NCBI GenBank assembly: GCA_022448165.1 | Contig: JAKVAS010000003.1 | Location: 1-54,919 of the forward strand | Reading direction: 5' to 3' | Length of the DNA: 54,919 bases | Origin: Crocinitomicaceae bacterium | GTDB taxonomy: Bacteria > Bacteroidota > Bacteroidia > Flavobacteriales_D > Crocinitomicaceae | Shown: one piece after another, positions 17,339-25,826 of the stretch | Layout of the letters: the number at the start of each line of letters is the position of its first letter | How positions within the stretch are numbered: the stretch's first letter is position 1 | The notes under the pieces: model-generated | Told to the model about the DNA's origin: nothing | The model's input: only the letters and a program-made list of their open reading frames with translations | The model's database searches: none | Position numbers and translations under genes: made by a program

Positions 17339-18859
17339 ATGGAATTAATCGGAAAAGCAATCAAGGAGACCACAAGAATCGGTTACAAATTAACAGCCAT
17401 AAAACCATCGAAAAAAAATGCTCAACAAGAAACATTAAGAAAGCTACTAACGAAAGCAAAGAACACCTCTTTCGGAATAAATCATCACTTTGAAGATATT
17501 GTTTCCATTACAGATTGTGAGTACCCATTTAAATCCTTCGTTCCGATCACTAATTATGAGCAATTTCATGAAAAATGGCTTTCACGATCATTGGCGGATG
17601 AAAAAAACGTAACCTGGCCGGGAAGAATTTCATACTATGCATTATCATCAGGAACTACTAATTCTCCAAGTAAAAAAATTCCGGTTTCAGAAAAAATGAT
17701 CTCCGAATTCCAAAAAACCTCGATTCAACAAGTTTACGAAACTCATCAATTAAACCTAACCAGATCATTTTATGAGTCCAACATCTTAATTATTGGAGGA
17801 ACTACAAACCTCAAAAAAGTCGGCAAACATCATGAAGGTGATCTAAGTGGAATACTAGCAAAGAACACGACATTCGTTACCAGTCAGTTCATTAAACCAC
17901 CAAAAAAAATATCGAAAATACTAGACTGGAACGAAAAGATGGACGCAATTATAGCCAACGCTCCGTTTTGGGATATTGGTTCAATTGCAGGTATACCTTC
18001 CTGGGTCTCTCTTTTACTTCACGAAATCATAAAACACTATAATTTAAAAGACATCCATGAGATTTGGCCGAATCTGCAAGTATATTCTCATGGTGGAATC
18101 TTTCTTGAACCTTTCAAAAAGAAGCTAGAAGGTTTTTTTGGTCGAAAAGTTTATTTTCAAAACACCTACTTGGCAAGCGAAGGATACTTTGCTTACCAAC
18201 AATGCGGAAACAACAATGGAATGTCATTATTAGAATCCAGCGGAATCTACTACGAATTCATTCCTGAAGAGTATTTTGAAAAAGTAAATGAAGGAGACTT
18301 TAATAATGTTCACACTTTAGGAATTAATTCAGTTCAAGAGAATACTTCTTATGCAGTAGTAATTTCTACTTGTTCTGGATTGTGGCGTTATTCACTTGGA
18401 GATATTATTAAATTCACCAATATTAAAGAACGAACAATTGAAGTCATAGGAAGAGTTTCGTTCTCTTTAAATATGGTAGGTGAACACCTTTCTGATGGCA
18501 ATCTGCAAGAAGCAATTGAACGAATGGGTAAGGACCTTTATTTATCAACCTCTAACTACTGTGTAGTACCAAACTTTCTTGAAAACAGACATGAATGGTA
18601 TATAAGTTTTCATGAGGATGCTTTAACTATAAAAGAACTAATCACCAGGCTTTTAGACCAAACATTAAAATTACTAAATGATGACTATCGATCGGCTCGA
18701 AAACAAACAATTAAGGCACCCAAAGTACACATCATTCCAGAAAACCGATTTTACGAGTTTATGGAAATAAATAATAAAATAGGTGGACAAAACAAATTCC
18801 CCCGCGTAATGAAGGGGAGTCAGGCCAGAGAATGGAAAAAATTCTTGTATCGTTCTTAA
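17339..18859 (+). CDS. GH3 family adenylating enzyme (second copy)
   Basis: The protein is 506 residues, paralogous to the product of 12681-14216. Shared landmarks are the ATP loop ALSSGTTNSPSKKIPVS, LIIGGTTNLKKV, HEGDLSGILAKN, GIPSWVSLLLHE, EIWPNLQVYSHGG, LASEGYFAYQ, GLWRYSLGDIIKF and a C-terminal KAPKVHIIPENRFYEFM plus GGQNKFPR. All sections of the fold are present, so it should be active. The two copies are clearly diverged, so they probably act on different acyl or amine substrates. It is transcribed alone, away from the lipoprotein operon, and ends directly against the Bax-inhibitor gene on the other strand with no room for a terminator. Confidence 0.87.
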   Translation: MELIGKAIKETTRIGYKLTAIKPSKKNAQQETLRKLLTKAKNTSFGINHHFEDIVSITDCEYPFKSFVPITNYEQFHEKWLSRSLADEKNVTWPGRISYYALSSGTTNSPSKKIPVSEKMISEFQKTSIQQVYETHQLNLTRSFYESNILIIGGTTNLKKVGKHHEGDLSGILAKNTTFVTSQFIKPPKKISKILDWNEKMDAIIANAPFWDIGSIAGIPSWVSLLLHEIIKHYNLKDIHEIWPNLQVYSHGGIFLEPFKKKLEGFFGRKVYFQNTYLASEGYFAYQQCGNNNGMSLLESSGIYYEFIPEEYFEKVNEGDFNNVHTLGINSVQENTSYAVVISTCSGLWRYSLGDIIKFTNIKERTIEVIGRVSFSLNMVGEHLSDGNLQEAIERMGKDLYLSTSNYCVVPNFLENRHEWYISFHEDALTIKELITRLLDQTLKLLNDDYRSARKQTIKAPKVHIIPENRFYEFMEINNKIGGQNKFPRVMKGSQAREWKKFLYRS

Positions 18860-19567
18860 TTAATCTCTTCCTAACAATCGAAGGACAGACATAAATAAGT
18901 TGATAAACAGGATATATAGCATCAACCCACCAACTAAAGCAAGCTTATTACGTTCAATCCCTGTCAAAGAAACATCTTTTGATAAGTTCTTGAATTTCTG
19001 CATGTAAAATGCCGTTAAACCAGTAAAGACAAAAACACCAATTACGGAAATCCAGAAATTAAGCATTCCACTTCCTAGAAACACATTGACAATGCTCGCG
19101 ATAAAAATCCCCGCAAACGCCATATACAATAGACTCCCCATCTTTGTTAGATCCGTTTTCGTTGTGTATCCCAAAATAGCCATCACCGCAAAGCCTCCTG
19201 CCGAAACAAAGAAAGCCTGAGCAATAACACTACTTGTATATGCCATCAAAATAACACTAAACGATAACCCAATAAGAATTGCATACCCTAAAAATGCAGC
19301 CAACAATGCTCCCATTGACAATTTTCGATACCTAGTTTGAATCAAAAGTGCCAACCCTACTGGAGCAAACATGATTATATAAAACAATCCTGTAGGTCTT
19401 GCTTCCGAAATAAAGTATTTGAATACAACATCTGGAGTTCCTGCCAAGTATGCTACAACTCCCGAAACAGCTAATGCCGCGAACATGTACCCATAAACGT
19501 TCTTAAAAAAATCTCTCGTTAATTCGTTTGTATTTCCTTCGTATTGATTATCTAAAATTTGACTCAT
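18860..19567 (-). CDS. Bax inhibitor-1/YccA family membrane protein
   Basis: The protein is 235 residues with seven hydrophobic helices, from about residue 28 (YMFAALAVSGVVAYLAG) to the last (ALVGGLMLYILFINLFMSVL). The family marks are the late GLTAFYMQKFKNL segment and the conserved Asp near the end (LLGRD). By family it is a BI-1/TMBIM-type inner-membrane protein, members of which conduct Ca2+ in a pH-dependent way or interact with FtsH. The role here is not shown. It is the last gene of the operon with the PTPS-like gene and folE (15 bp gap), and its stop abuts the convergent GH3 gene. Confidence 0.9.
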   Translation of the reverse strand: MSQILDNQYEGNTNELTRDFFKNVYGYMFAALAVSGVVAYLAGTPDVVFKYFISEARPTGLFYIIMFAPVGLALLIQTRYRKLSMGALLAAFLGYAILIGLSFSVILMAYTSSVIAQAFFVSAGGFAVMAILGYTTKTDLTKMGSLLYMAFAGIFIASIVNVFLGSGMLNFWISVIGVFVFTGLTAFYMQKFKNLSKDVSLTGIERNKLALVGGLMLYILFINLFMSVLRLLGRD

Positions 19568-19582
19568 CTTAGGTGTTTTTTA

Positions 19583-20167
19583 TTAATGCAATTTAGCTTG
19601 AACTAAGTTAATGAATTCTTTTCTTGTTGAATCATTTGTCATAAACAATCCTGTAAACGCGCTTGACGTTGTAACCGAATTTTGTTTCTGAACCCCTCGC
19701 ATCTGCATGCACATGTGTGAAGCTTCAATCACTACTGCAACACCTTTAGGGTTAAGGGTACGTTCAATACAATCACGCACTTCTATTGTGAGGCGTTCTT
19801 GAACTTGCAAACGACGCGCATAAGCATCTACAACTCGAGGAATCTTGCTCAACCCAACAATTTTACCATCAGGAATATAAGCAACATGAGCTTTTCCAAA
19901 AAATGGTAACATATGATGTTCACACATTGAGTATAGCTCGATATCTTTAACAATCACCATTTCAGAATACTCTTCATGAAAGATTGCTTGTTGAACAATC
20001 CCGTCTGGATCTTCATCATACCCCTTTGTAAGAAACTGCATTGCTTTAGCTACACGCTCAGGTGTTTTCAACAATCCCTCTCTTGAAGGATCTTCACCAA
20101 TTTGCTTCAAAACATCTTCATAATGTACAGAAAGTACCTCTGTTATTTTATCGTCGTATTCTTTCAT
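19583..20167 (-). CDS. folE: GTP cyclohydrolase I
   Basis: The protein is 194 residues. All key regions are present: [17 protein letters not shown], the zinc-binding [38 protein letters not shown], and [20 protein letters not shown] with the second metal Cys. It turns GTP into 7,8-dihydroneopterin triphosphate, the first step to folate, queuosine precursors or tetrahydrobiopterin. The PTPS-like gene 20 bp upstream uses this product, so the pair forms the first two steps of a pterin route. Cytoplasmic, as a homodecamer in the family. Confidence 0.97.
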   Translation of the reverse strand: MKEYDDKITEVLSVHYEDVLKQIGEDPSREGLLKTPERVAKAMQFLTKGYDEDPDGIVQQAIFHEEYSEMVIVKDIELYSMCEHHMLPFFGKAHVAYIPDGKIVGLSKIPRVVDAYARRLQVQERLTIEVRDCIERTLNPKGVAVVIEASHMCMQMRGVQKQNSVTTSSAFTGLFMTNDSTRKEFINLVQAKLH

Positions 20168-20187
20168 TTATTTTTTGCTTTTTCCTT

Positions 20188-20619
20188 CTAAAAAGGTTCG
20201 CGTCCTCCGAAATACTCAACATAGTTGTTTTCAGTCTCCACCAATTTTATTTTCACTAATTCCCCTCCCACTTTTGCGATTGGTTCAATCATTCTCTCCC
20301 AAACTTGAATAACAACATTTTCTGTTGAAGCCAACATTCCTTTCAAGAAAGGAACATCTAGATTCAAATTTTTATGATCCAATGGTTCAATTACCTCCTC
20401 ACGAATGATCTCACTTAAATCCTTTAAATTAATTACAAATCCTGTTTCTGGATTAGGAATTCCTTTAACCGTAACATAAATTGTGAAATTATGTCCATGC
20501 CAGTTGTGATTACTACACTTCCCGAACACTTCCATATTTTTCTCTTCTGACCATTCTTCACGCCATAACTTATGAGCTGCATTGAAGGTCTCTCTTCTTG
20601 TAATGTATACTGTTTTCAA
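20188..20619 (-). CDS. 6-pyruvoyl-tetrahydropterin synthase / 6-carboxytetrahydropterin synthase family enzyme
   Basis: I start at TTG 20619 (MKTVYITRRETFNAAH), giving about 143 residues. The longer frame to 20685 runs through a good promoter box at 20638-20645 and has no family match in its extra residues; the paralogue at 54567 begins in the same way. Zinc His residues are in NAAH and HGH, the catalytic Cys is in FGKCSNHNWHGHNF (C-x5-HGH spacing as in eukaryotic-type PTPS), and LDHKNLN and STENV complete the site. It acts on dihydroneopterin triphosphate from FolE, encoded next door, toward biopterin or queuosine precursors. The sequence alone does not separate PTPS from QueD. Confidence 0.88.
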   Translation of the reverse strand: MKTVYITRRETFNAAHKLWREEWSEEKNMEVFGKCSNHNWHGHNFTIYVTVKGIPNPETGFVINLKDLSEIIREEVIEPLDHKNLNLDVPFLKGMLASTENVVIQVWERMIEPIAKVGGELVKIKLVETENNYVEYFGGREPF

Positions 20620-20637
20620 AAAATCAACTTTAGACCA

Positions 20638-20645
20638 CAAATATA
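20638..20645 (-). promoter_or_regulatory. -7 promoter box TATATTTG for the PTPS-folE-BI1 operon
   Basis: On the minus strand TATATTTG fits TAnnTTTG. It leaves 18 nt to the TTG at 20619 and lies inside any longer reading of the gene, so it decides the start codon in favour of 20619. Confidence 0.55.
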
Positions 20646-20698
20646 CGTATGACATCTGAAATAAAAAGCCCCATTTACATAGCAATTCAAGTACTTGA

Positions 20699-20729
20699 TT
20701 GGAATAACCAAGATTCGCGTTTATCTTTG
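20699..20729 (+). promoter_or_regulatory. Promoter of tlyA: TTG -33 and TATCTTTG -7, predicted leaderless
   Basis: TTG at 20699-20701 is followed after 20 bases by TATCTTTG at 20722-20729, close to the Bacteroidota arrangement. Only 4 nt separate the box from ATG 20734, so transcription should begin at or next to the A of the start codon. It also rules out the in-frame ATG at 20695. Confidence 0.65.
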
Positions 20730-20733
20730 TCCT

Positions 20734-21474
20734 ATGGAGGAAGAACGATTGGATAAAATACTTATTCAGCGAAACTTGGTTACGACAAGAGTTCGTGCAG
20801 AAAAAATCATTCGTGAAACAGGTGTTAAAGTGAATGGAAAGCTTGTTGTTAAAACAGGTAAACGCTTTCCTATTGACTGCAAAATTGAAATGATTACAGA
20901 AGAAATCCCTTGGGTATCTCGAGGCGCATTAAAACTTGAAGAAGCTTTTAAACATTGGTCTCCAACAATTACTGATAAGACATTTATGGATATTGGTGCG
21001 TCTACTGGTGGATTTACCGAACTTCTATTAAAGAATAATGCAAAGAAAGTTTTTTGTGTGGACGTTGGACGCGATCAATTACACGAACGAATCAAGAACG
21101 ATGATCGAACGATTAATCTTGAAAAAACACATGTTCGAGAGCTAACCCCCTCCTTAATAACGGAACTCGTTGATGGTTGCGTTATCGACGTCTCTTTTAT
21201 TTCACTGGAAAAGATTTTCCCATTTATCCACTCTTTTATTAAAAAAGATGGGTTTGTTATTGCTTTAGTAAAACCACAATTTGAGGTAGGGAAGAAGAAC
21301 ATTGGAAAAGGAGGCGTTGTAAAAAACAAACGACTTTATCCGGAAGTAATCGAAAAAATCAAACAAGAGGCAAATGCTAATAATTTGATATACGCCTCCC
21401 ACATTACCTCTCCTATTCTTGGAGGCGATGGTAATCAAGAGTTTCTTATGCTTCTGCATAAAGCTACTCGATAA
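20734..21474 (+). CDS. tlyA: TlyA family rRNA 2'-O-methyltransferase (S4 + FtsJ domains)
   Basis: About 246 residues from ATG 20734 (MEEERLDKILIQRNLV). An in-frame ATG at 20695 is ruled out by a promoter box between the two. Residues 1-60 are an S4 RNA-binding domain (RLDKILIQRNLVTTRVRAEK, VNGKLVVKTGKRFP). The FtsJ/Rossmann methyltransferase follows: VSRGALKLEEAF, the SAM loop FMDIGASTGGFTELLL, VIDVSFISLEKI and LVKPQFEVGK. In mycobacteria TlyA methylates C1409 of 16S and C1920 of 23S rRNA; many bacteria carry this gene annotated as hemolysin A. Cytoplasmic. Transcribed alone, divergent from the pterin operon. Confidence 0.92.
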   Translation: MEEERLDKILIQRNLVTTRVRAEKIIRETGVKVNGKLVVKTGKRFPIDCKIEMITEEIPWVSRGALKLEEAFKHWSPTITDKTFMDIGASTGGFTELLLKNNAKKVFCVDVGRDQLHERIKNDDRTINLEKTHVRELTPSLITELVDGCVIDVSFISLEKIFPFIHSFIKKDGFVIALVKPQFEVGKKNIGKGGVVKNKRLYPEVIEKIKQEANANNLIYASHITSPILGGDGNQEFLMLLHKATR

Positions 21475-21677
21475 AAACGAACACTCTTATTTTCCCACTT
21501 TTTAACAACCTTATTAATTACTTAATTCTCTTCAAGTTTGCCCAAATAGTTAATTCTCCGATAAACTCGATTCTATAATCGAAGATAATATGAATAAGAA
21601 TGAAAAGTAAAAAATTAACATAAAACGCTAAAAACAAATATTCCTTGCTTAGAATGTTTCCAAATAAAGGCTTTTCC

Positions 21678-21685
21678 TATCTTTG
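21678..21685 (+). promoter_or_regulatory. -7 promoter box TATCTTTG for sufS, predicted leaderless
   Basis: TATCTTTG matches TAnnTTTG and is followed by 5 nt and then ATG 21691, so the message should start at or beside the start codon. No TTG at ideal -33 spacing. The 21475-21690 gap otherwise shows only a small palindrome (TCGATT-CTAT-AATCGA near 21567). Confidence 0.6.
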
Positions 21686-21690
21686 TACCT

Positions 21691-22929
21691 ATGAAAGTTA
21701 CTGAAGTGCAACGTGCGTTTAATGCCGAAGAAATTCGCAATGATTTTCCTTCATTGGATCAAACTGTTTATGGTAAAAAATTGATCTATTTTGATAATGG
21801 AGCAACAGCTCAAAAACCCCAGGCTGTTATTGATTCAATCTCACATTATTATTCGAAGGATAATTCAAATATTCATCGTGGAGTACACTATCTAAGTCAG
21901 GTAGCAACAACTCAATATGAAAACGCACGAAAAACAATACAGACGTATATCAATGCGGCTCATTCTGAAGAGGTTCTATTTACGAAAGGAACAACAGACG
22001 GCATTAATTTGATAGCTCATTCCTTTGGAGAAACGCTTAAGGAAGGTGATGAGATTACCATTTCAGCGATGGAGCATCATTCAAACATAGTTCCTTGGCA
22101 AATGCTTTGTGAAAGGAAAAAATGTATCCTTCGTGTTATTCCCATAAATGAAAAAGGAGAATTAGTTCTTACTTCTATAGATTCATATATTACGGAAAAA
22201 ACAAAATTACTTGCTGTTACGCATATTTCAAATTCATTAGGAACAATTAACCCTATTGAATTCCTCACGAAAAAGGCAAGGTCTGTTGGTGCAAAAATTC
22301 TAATTGATGGTGCACAAAGTATCCAACACATGCGTGTTGATGTGCAGGAGATGGATTGTGACTTCTTTGTATTCTCAGGACACAAAGTATTTGGACCAAC
22401 AGGAATTGGTGTTCTTTACGGAAAAAAGAAAGTACTCGATTCACTTCCTCCCTACCAAGGAGGAGGCGACATGATTGCTAAAGTCACTTTTGAAAAAACA
22501 ACATACAACGAACTTCCGCATAAATTTGAAGCGGGAACACCACATATTGCTGGGGGAATTTGTCTTGGAGTTGCATTCAAATACTTGGAAAAATTAGACA
22601 TGGATGCCATAATGAAATATGAACAATCCCTTGCTAATTACGCTCAAGAACAACTATTAAAATTTGAAGGAGTAAAAATTATAGGAACTGCTGACCAAAA
22701 AACAAGTGTTGTCTCCTTCGTTGTTGAAGGGATTCATCCTTTTGACCTTGGAACATTGCTTGACAAACAAGGTATTGCTGTTCGAACTGGACATCATTGT
22801 ACACAACCATTAATGGATTTCTTTGAAATCCCGGGCACGATACGCGCATCTTTCGCCTTTTACAATACAAAAGAAGAAATTGATATATTCATTAAAGCAA
22901 TGGATCGAAGTATTAACATGCTTAAATAA
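21691..22929 (+). CDS. sufS: Cysteine desulfurase SufS
   Basis: The protein is 412 residues. It is a PLP fold type I enzyme of the SufS/CsdA group. Seen here: YFDNGATAQKPQAVIDSI, SAMEHHSNIVPWQ, DGAQSIQHM (PLP Asp), the Schiff-base Lys in FVFSGHKVFGPTGIGVLYG, and the active Cys in RTGHHCTQPLM. It takes sulfur from cysteine as a persulfide for Fe-S cluster assembly, passing it to SufE. sufE lies 68 bp downstream, then a DUF59 gene, so this is the last part of a suf cluster. sufB, sufC and sufD are not in the window. Confidence 0.96.
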   Translation: MKVTEVQRAFNAEEIRNDFPSLDQTVYGKKLIYFDNGATAQKPQAVIDSISHYYSKDNSNIHRGVHYLSQVATTQYENARKTIQTYINAAHSEEVLFTKGTTDGINLIAHSFGETLKEGDEITISAMEHHSNIVPWQMLCERKKCILRVIPINEKGELVLTSIDSYITEKTKLLAVTHISNSLGTINPIEFLTKKARSVGAKILIDGAQSIQHMRVDVQEMDCDFFVFSGHKVFGPTGIGVLYGKKKVLDSLPPYQGGGDMIAKVTFEKTTYNELPHKFEAGTPHIAGGICLGVAFKYLEKLDMDAIMKYEQSLANYAQEQLLKFEGVKIIGTADQKTSVVSFVVEGIHPFDLGTLLDKQGIAVRTGHHCTQPLMDFFEIPGTIRASFAFYNTKEEIDIFIKAMDRSINMLK

Positions 22930-22997
22930 GCATGTACTTAACAAATCATTCTTTTTGAATAAAGAAGAATACTTTTTAAAGACAAGGAATTAAAATT

Positions 22998-23414
22998 ATG
23001 ACACTAGATCAAAAACAACAAGAGATTGTTGAGGAATTTGAGATTTATGATGACTGGATGGATAAATACGAGTATATCATAGAACTTGGAAAAGATTTAC
23101 CTATGATCTCAGAATCAGAAAAAACAGATGACAAACTCATTGAAGGGTGTCAATCACGTGTTTGGCTCGCTACAAATATTTCAGATGGAAAGATGCAATT
23201 TACGGCCGACTCTGACGCTATCATCACCAAAGGAATAATTGGATTATTGGTACGCGTATTGAACAATGAGTCTCCAAGAGACATTGCAACTGCTGATTTA
23301 CGATTTATTCAAGAAATTGGGCTACACGAACATTTATCTCCCACTCGTTCCAATGGTTTAGCGAGTATGGTAAAACGAATTAAATTAAGTGCCCTAAAAG
23401 CACTTCAAGATTAA
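22998..23414 (+). CDS. sufE: SufE sulfur acceptor
   Basis: The protein is 138 residues. The opening region EFEIYDDWMDKYEYIIELGK and the active-site Cys in LIEGCQSRVWL (near residue 50) are family hallmarks, followed by ITKGIIGLLVRVLNN and LSPTRSNGLASMVKRIK. It accepts persulfide from SufS, stimulates it, and hands sulfur to the SufBCD scaffold. It sits between sufS and the DUF59 gene, 10 bp from the latter. Confidence 0.96.
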   Translation: MTLDQKQQEIVEEFEIYDDWMDKYEYIIELGKDLPMISESEKTDDKLIEGCQSRVWLATNISDGKMQFTADSDAIITKGIIGLLVRVLNNESPRDIATADLRFIQEIGLHEHLSPTRSNGLASMVKRIKLSALKALQD

Positions 23415-23424
23415 GAAGAAGAAG

Positions 23425-23730
23425 ATGATGGAATTGGAAAACAAAATTGTTGACATCCTTAAAACGATCTACGATCCTGAGATACCTGTTGACATTTATG
23501 AGCTTGGCTTAATTTACGAAGTTAAAATAAACGCTAATATGCATGTCGATATTGAAATGACACTTACTTCACCAAACTGCCCTGTGGCAGAATCAATGCC
23601 GCAAGAAGTGGAAGATAAAGTTGCAGGACATCCAGATATTAAATCAGCGAAAGTTAACATCGTATTTGATCCACCATGGGACAAGGATATGATGAGTGAA
23701 GAAGCCAAACTAGAATTAGGTTTTCTTTAA
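23425..23730 (+). CDS. SUF-associated DUF59/MIP18 family protein (SufT-like)
   Basis: The protein is 101 residues; a second ATG at 23428 gives one residue fewer. It is a stand-alone MIP18/DUF59 domain: IYDPEIPVDIYELGLIYEV at residues 16-34, MTLTSPNCPVAESMP with the conserved Cys, and NIVFDPPWDKDMMSEEAKLEL. Relatives (PaaD, SufT, MIP18) help mature or deliver Fe-S clusters. Here the position after sufE supports an Fe-S assembly role. The precise target proteins are unknown. Confidence 0.92.
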   Translation: MMELENKIVDILKTIYDPEIPVDIYELGLIYEVKINANMHVDIEMTLTSPNCPVAESMPQEVEDKVAGHPDIKSAKVNIVFDPPWDKDMMSEEAKLELGFL

Positions 23731-23754
23731 AAAAGTTTTATATTTTTTTACAGT

Positions 23755-24999
23755 ATGAGAAGAGTCGTTATAACAGGAATGGGAGCTTTGACTCCTATTG
23801 GAAACACCCTAGAAGAATATTGGCAAAATTTACAAGATGGTGTCAGTGGTGCTGCCCCCATCACAAAATTCAATGCCGAAAAATTTAGAGCTCAATTTGC
23901 ATGTGAGCTGAAAGGATTTGATCCAAAAGATCATTTTCACGTAAAAGAGATCCGAAAGTATGACCCATTTTCGCAATATGCACTTTACGCCGTTGATCAA
24001 GCACTTACTAATGGTGACATTGATTTGGAATCTTTAAACAAGGATCGTATTGGTGTTATATGGGGATCAGGAAATGGTGGAATTCAAACCTTTAAGGATC
24101 AAATGGAAGAATATTGTGCAGGGGATGGAACGCCAAGATTCACACCTTTTTTCATTCCTCGTATCCTAGTTGACATTGCGGCGGGAATTATTTCTATCAA
24201 ATATGGTTTGAGAGGAGTTAATTTTTGTCCTGTTTCAGCATGTGCCACATCAAATACCGCGTTAATTGAAGCATTCAACTACATCAAATGGGATAAAGCC
24301 GATATGATTATTAGTGGCGGATCAGAAGCTGCAATTAACGAGGCCGCCATGGGAGGTTTTGCTTCAGCTCGCGCACTATCAACAAGAAATGATGATCCTA
24401 AAACAGCATCCCGCCCGTTTGACGTATCTCGCGATGGTTTCGTAATGGGAGAAGGAGCGGGAGCTTTAATACTAGAAGAATACGAACACGCGAAGAAACG
24501 CGGAGCTACCATCTACGGAGAAGTTGTTGGTGGAGGAATGGCTGCAGATGCATACCATTTAACCGGAACACACCCTGAGGGAGACGGGGCTGTACTTGGA
24601 ATGAATGAGGCAATGCGCGAAGCAGGAGTTACTGCCGATGATATTGACTATGTAAACATGCATGCAACTTCAACACCTCTTGGAGACAATAGTGAATTAA
24701 TCGCTGCTCAACGCGTGTTTGGGAAACGCTTTTCACTTTCAATTTCAGCAACAAAATCAATGACAGGTCACCTATTAGGAGCTGCAGGAGCAATTGAAGG
24801 AATCGCTACAGTATTAGCCTTAAAAGATGGAATTGTACCTCCAACAATTAACACCTCGGAAGTAGAACCTGATTTTGCAGGTGTTTTTGACTTTCCACTC
24901 GGAAAAGCGACTAAGAAAGAGATGACTTATGGTATGAGTAATACCTTTGGTTTCGGAGGTCATATTGCCTCTGTTCTTTTCAAAAAGTTTGATGAATAA
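23755..24999 (+). CDS. fabF: Beta-ketoacyl-ACP synthase II
   Basis: The protein is 414 residues, the family length. The Cys-His-His triad is complete: Cys in VSACATSNTALIEAF (near residue 163), His in MHATSTPLGD (near 303) and His in KSMTGHLLGAAGAIE (near 340). The glycine-rich MGEGAGALILEEYEHA and the end SNTFGFGGHIASVLF are typical. It condenses malonyl-ACP with acyl-ACP in fatty acid elongation. Usually fabF follows acpP; here it follows the suf genes after 24 bp, and a strong terminator ends the unit. Confidence 0.93.
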   Translation: MRRVVITGMGALTPIGNTLEEYWQNLQDGVSGAAPITKFNAEKFRAQFACELKGFDPKDHFHVKEIRKYDPFSQYALYAVDQALTNGDIDLESLNKDRIGVIWGSGNGGIQTFKDQMEEYCAGDGTPRFTPFFIPRILVDIAAGIISIKYGLRGVNFCPVSACATSNTALIEAFNYIKWDKADMIISGGSEAAINEAAMGGFASARALSTRNDDPKTASRPFDVSRDGFVMGEGAGALILEEYEHAKKRGATIYGEVVGGGMAADAYHLTGTHPEGDGAVLGMNEAMREAGVTADDIDYVNMHATSTPLGDNSELIAAQRVFGKRFSLSISATKSMTGHLLGAAGAIEGIATVLALKDGIVPPTINTSEVEPDFAGVFDFPLGKATKKEMTYGMSNTFGFGGHIASVLFKKFDE

Positions 25000-25010
25000 T
25001 ACTACACTAT

Positions 25011-25047
25011 AAAAAAACGCTCAAAGAAATTCTTTGAGCGTTTTTTT
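25011..25047. terminator. Bidirectional intrinsic terminator behind fabF
   Basis: A perfect 12-bp inverted repeat (25017-25028 with 25030-25041, arm ACGCTCAAAGAA) is flanked by seven A on the left and seven T on the right. It stops transcription from fabF and from the convergent beta-barrel gene at 25114. Confidence 0.93.
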
Positions 25048-25113
25048 CAATAATACGAGTAATGTCAGGCCAAAATTAAACTATCACTTCTTAGTTAATT
25101 TTAATTTGAATTA

Positions 25114-25824
25114 CTAATCAGCCAAAATATTATATCCGACACTCAATTGAATCATCCCATTTGACATATTTCCTTCTTCTGTAAGATTCTTATTTATAGA
25201 AGTAACACTTCGGGTATATCGAACATCAAAGTTCAACCCAAAATCTAGACTAAATTGCAGTCCTGCATGCACTCCTAAATGAAATAGTTTAAAACGCTCT
25301 TTAATTCCTGATTTGGACAATTCCCGTTCTGTTTGATATGTAGTTGTTTGATCATATAAATCAGTACGTGTAGTTTCCTGAACTCGTCCCGAACCACTCA
25401 AGAAAATAGAAGGCATAGGCCCCCCATAGAAACAGAGAAACTTATCTGTACCATACTTCCGCGCCTTTAAATTAATAGCATACTTTGCAAATACAGGAAT
25501 ATCGAGATAGAATGTTGAATAATATCCAAAAGATTCCCTTTTCATATGAATACTCTCGAATTGTTCATTGGTTATCGATATTTCATTATAGGCTCGAGAA
25601 GAAAATAAAACATCACTTCCCAAAAAGAAATTATCTACTGCTTCATATTGCACAAAACCACCTATGTGAAATCCAGCACCTTGCGCTTCAGGGGTTGCAA
25701 TTCCCGTTGGAAGATCTTTATATCCAACTGAAACATAATTATATCCTAACTTTGGTCCAACCTGAAGCTGAGCCTTAGCCCCACCACCTATGACTAATAT
25801 GATTATTAATAAAACTTTGTTCAT
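25114..25824 (-). CDS. Outer-membrane beta-barrel protein (PorT/OMP_b-brl_2-like)
   Basis: The protein is 236 residues. Signal peptide MNKVLLIIILVIGGGAKAQ, then LQVGPKLGYNYVSVGY, a typical first strand of the Bacteroidota eight-stranded barrel family, and later GGFVQYEAVDNFFLGSDVLF and FHLGVHAGLQFSLDFGLNFD. Alternating aromatic strands continue to the C-terminus (IQLSVGYNILAD). It should be a small outer-membrane barrel of unknown role. It starts 2 bases after the Omp28-like gene, so the two are one operon. Confidence 0.82.
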   Translation of the reverse strand: MNKVLLIIILVIGGGAKAQLQVGPKLGYNYVSVGYKDLPTGIATPEAQGAGFHIGGFVQYEAVDNFFLGSDVLFSSRAYNEISITNEQFESIHMKRESFGYYSTFYLDIPVFAKYAINLKARKYGTDKFLCFYGGPMPSIFLSGSGRVQETTRTDLYDQTTTYQTERELSKSGIKERFKLFHLGVHAGLQFSLDFGLNFDVRYTRSVTSINKNLTEEGNMSNGMIQLSVGYNILAD

Positions 25825-25826
25825 CC

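Noticed and set aside
20695-20733. ATG 20695 as the start of tlyA
   Set aside because: The extra residues cover the promoter (TTG and TATCTTTG) and lack similarity to S4 domains; ATG 20734 gives the family start.
25485-25778. 97-codon plus-strand frame opposite the beta-barrel gene
   Set aside because: Rich in His/Tyr/Gln as expected for the antisense of a barrel gene; no start signal or family features.
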